NCBI GenBank assembly: GCA_001769925.1 | Contig: MEPT01000064.1 | Location: forward strand, 32,671 to 40,113 | Source: Bdellovibrionales bacterium RBG_16_40_8 | GTDB lineage: Bacteria > Bdellovibrionota > Bdellovibrionia > Bdellovibrionales > UBA1609 | Direction of reading: 5' to 3' | Length of the DNA: 7,443 nt | Shown here: in pieces, positions 5,549 through 7,443 of the stretch | Numbering within the stretch: position 1 is the first letter of the stretch | Layout of the letters: each line of letters opens with the position of its first letter | The notes under the pieces: model-generated | Databases searched by the model: none | What the model saw: the letters and a program-made list of their open reading frames with translations, nothing else | Told to the model about the DNA's origin: nothing | Translations under genes and position numbers: made by a program

Positions 5549-7443
5549 TTTTATTTCTTATTTTATTATTTAATGTTTCGGTGGTTGCAGAAGGGCAAAA
5601 AAAATCTACAGAAAAGTCTGACCCTAAGTTTCAAGAAAAGCTTAAAGATATGTATGAGCGAACTGAAACTTCGATTAAATTACTACGTAATCAAATAACA
5701 CAAAATCAAAGCGCACCATTTTTGGCAGACCTTTATATGCAGTTAGGCGATCTTTTGGCGCAAAAATCAACAGTTGCGTATTATATTCAAATGGAAAGAG
5801 ATCAAAATACTGATTTAAAAGTTGCTGCCACTAAAAAATTCTCGCCAGTAATTCAAGCAGAGCAGGCAGCCATAGAAATATATAAAAAAATTCTGAAAGA
5901 ATTTCCGAAATTTAATAAGCGAGGTAAAGTACTTTATAGATTAGCAGTTGGCCAAAAATCAATTGATGAGGGTCCAGCTTTTATTGAAACTACCGAGCAG
6001 TTGATTAAAGAATATCCGAAAGAAAAAGAGACAATGCAGGCGCGGTTACTTGCCGGACAATACTTTTACGATATGCAAGATCATAATAGGGCAACTAGTT
6101 TTTTGTTGCCTATTGTAAATACTAAATTTCCTTATGAGCGAAATGCTGCCCGCTACCGAATAGGTTTAATTAAAATTTGGCAAGAAAAACATACTGAAGC
6201 TTTAAATTTATTTGAACAGGTTGCTACTGATAATGAACTAAAAGAAGAAGATAACCCAAATGAAATTTCACTCAAAACAAAGTCAGTTAAATCAAATATC
6301 AAGCGTGAGGCGCTGATAGATTCAGTTCGCGCGTATACTGAAGTTTATAAGGTTAATCCTGACCCAGTTGTTTATTATTCTCGGGTAGCACCTACTGAAG
6401 TATTATTTCAAGAAACCGTTGAAAAATTATCTTTTCGTTACATTTTTCTTAAAAAATATGATTACGCAATCAATCTTTTACGAACTCTAGCAGAGCGAAC
6501 GGCTGATCCGCAGAAAATTATGAATGTTTATCATGAAGTTCTACTTATGATACCTATTAAAGATCGTCTTGATATACCTATCGAAGAAATGCGTTTTGTT
6601 CTTGATCGCTATTACTACTGGGCAACGCACTATACTTTAAGTACTGATATTCAAAAAAAAGCTTTTGATTTTTTTGAAACACAAATTCGCGAACTAGGTA
6701 CGCGTAGCCATAATTTTGCAAAAAAAGAAAAAGACAAAACAAAACGCGCTCATTTTTTTGAACGCGCGCGAATTTATTATGAATTTTATTTAGGTTTTTT
6801 TGAGCATTCTGCAAAAGCTGTTAAAATTGCCATAAACCTTTCAGACGTATACTTTAACGAGTCTAATTTCTTTAAAAGCGGATCGTATTATCTGCGAATC
6901 TTTGAAGGTGAATTTGGCCCGCCAACAAGTAAAACTACACTAATTCAAAACGCGATTTTAGCTTTGCAAAAACCTGCTGAATACAATTTTTACGAACAGC
7001 TAAGAGTTAAAGGATTACTTGTACGAAGCATTACTTTATATCAATTATACGATAAAAGAAAAGAAAAAGATGCCTCGCTTAACTTTACGCTAGCTAAAAC
7101 ATACTACGAACAAGGTTTTTATAATAAAGCGCTTAATGATTTATTGCAGTTTATGAAGACATTTCCGAACGCAAAAGAGGTTTCGGCCGCCGCAGATTTA
7201 ATACTTGATTATTTTAATACCAGAAATGACGTTAAAAATATAGTTGAGTGGAGCCAAAAAATGTTGGCGCTTAATCCGCGAAGTTCTACACTTAGAGCTC
7301 AGTTGAATGAGGTTCGTTCTAAGGGGTTGTTAAAGCGTCTTGATGAAGAAGTTAAAAGCCAAAAAGATTACGATATTTTTTCTCAAGGCAAAAGTTATTT
7401 GCAGGCCGCGCTGTCGTCTGGCAATGCTAACCTTAGATCAACC
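5536..7443 (+). CDS. Long exported TPR scaffold protein, GltD (AgmU)-like (3' end cut by window edge)
   Basis: Open frame of 636 codons from ATG 5536 to the right edge with no stop, so the protein is longer. It overlaps the preceding stop by 13 bp. Residues 1-18 are a hydrophobic signal segment (AIVLFLILLFNVSVVA) with cleavage before EGQK, but without basic residues; a TTG at 5491 would supply them. The rest is helical repeats of TPR type, for example AAIEIYKKILKEFPKF (111-126), ARYRIGLIKIWQEKHTEAL (205-223), AINLSDVYFNESNFFKSGSY (432-451) and LAKTYYEQGFYNKALNDL (519-536). The recurring pattern of a helix ending in FP or YP plus charged residues fits exported tol-pal/YbgF-like TPR modules. 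Great length and position beside a GltE-like gene match Myxococcus GltD/AgmU, a large periplasmic TPR protein that interacts with the motor complex. TPR nature is clear; GltD identity is inferred. Confidence 0.75.
   Translation, partial: MPAIVLFLILLFNVSVVAEGQKKSTEKSDPKFQEKLKDMYERTETSIKLLRNQITQNQSAPFLADLYMQLGDLLAQKSTVAYYIQMERDQNTDLKVAATKKFSPVIQAEQAAIEIYKKILKEFPKFNKRGKVLYRLAVGQKSIDEGPAFIETTEQLIKEYPKEKETMQARLLAGQYFYDMQDHNRATSFLLPIVNTKFPYERNAARYRIGLIKIWQEKHTEALNLFEQVATDNELKEEDNPNEISLKTKSVKSNIKREALIDSVRAYTEVYKVNPDPVVYYSRVAPTEVLFQETVEKLSFRYIFLKKYDYAINLLRTLAERTADPQKIMNVYHEVLLMIPIKDRLDIPIEEMRFVLDRYYYWATHYTLSTDIQKKAFDFFETQIRELGTRSHNFAKKEKDKTKRAHFFERARIYYEFYLGFFEHSAKAVKIAINLSDVYFNESNFFKSGSYYLRIFEGEFGPPTSKTTLIQNAILALQKPAEYNFYEQLRVKGLLVRSITLYQLYDKRKEKDASLNFTLAKTYYEQGFYNKALNDLLQFMKTFPNAKEVSAAADLILDYFNTRNDVKNIVEWSQKMLALNPRSSTLRAQLNEVRSKGLLKRLDEEVKSQKDYDIFSQGKSYLQAALSSGNANLRST

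Noticed and set aside
6578..6814. Minus-strand 78-codon open frame
   Set aside because: Antisense to the long TPR gene; its Gln/Asn/Phe-rich content reflects the opposite strand.

Overview
This window reads as part of a trans-envelope, proton-driven machine of the Agl-Glt (gliding motility) / Nfs (spore-coat transport) type known from Myxococcus and, by homology, from Bdellovibrio-like bacteria. The evidence is the combination of parts: a TolQ/ExbB-type channel gene followed by two different TolR/ExbD-type genes (the order of aglR-aglQ-aglS), a single-pass protein with a proline/lysine-rich TonB-like stalk (GltG/GltJ architecture), a small outer-membrane beta-barrel protein ending in Phe (GltA/GltB/CglE-like), and two exported TPR proteins (GltE-like and GltD/AgmU-like). 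Family membership of the TolQ and TolR proteins is secure from their motifs. The Agl/Glt names rest on architecture and synteny and are inference. The DNA is clearly AT-rich with an AT-leaning codon choice, which suggests a low-GC predatory or delta-type lineage (for example Bdellovibrionota/Oligoflexia-like) rather than a high-GC myxobacterium. The taxon cannot be fixed from this window.

Layout. The left half is a minus-strand operon read from about 3383 down to the window edge: a lysine-rich exported small protein (2967-3383), AglR-like TolQ/ExbB (2198-2887), AglQ-like (1717-2184) and AglS-like (1218-1703) TolR/ExbD proteins, then the GltG/GltJ-like stalk protein. The stalk protein starts at a GTG at 1191 and is cut by the left edge after 397 codons. 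A 187-bp divergent intergenic region (3384-3570) separates this from a plus-strand operon: the beta-barrel protein (3571-4215), a 447-residue TPR protein (4205-5548) and a long TPR protein (5536 to the right edge, 636 codons, incomplete). Neighbouring plus-strand genes overlap. No stretch above 300 bp lacks a gene, and no RNA genes, mobile elements or CRISPR arrays were seen.

How the parts would work together (inference from the Myxococcus model): the AglR/Q/S channel uses the proton gradient in the inner membrane. The stalk protein carries force or a signal across the periplasm on a rigid Pro/Lys-rich segment. The TPR proteins form the periplasmic scaffold, and the beta-barrel is the outer-membrane end. 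The lysine-rich small protein that opens the minus operon has no recognised family and is the most likely undescribed component. Whether the system drives gliding or moves surface polymers, as Nfs does, cannot be decided here.
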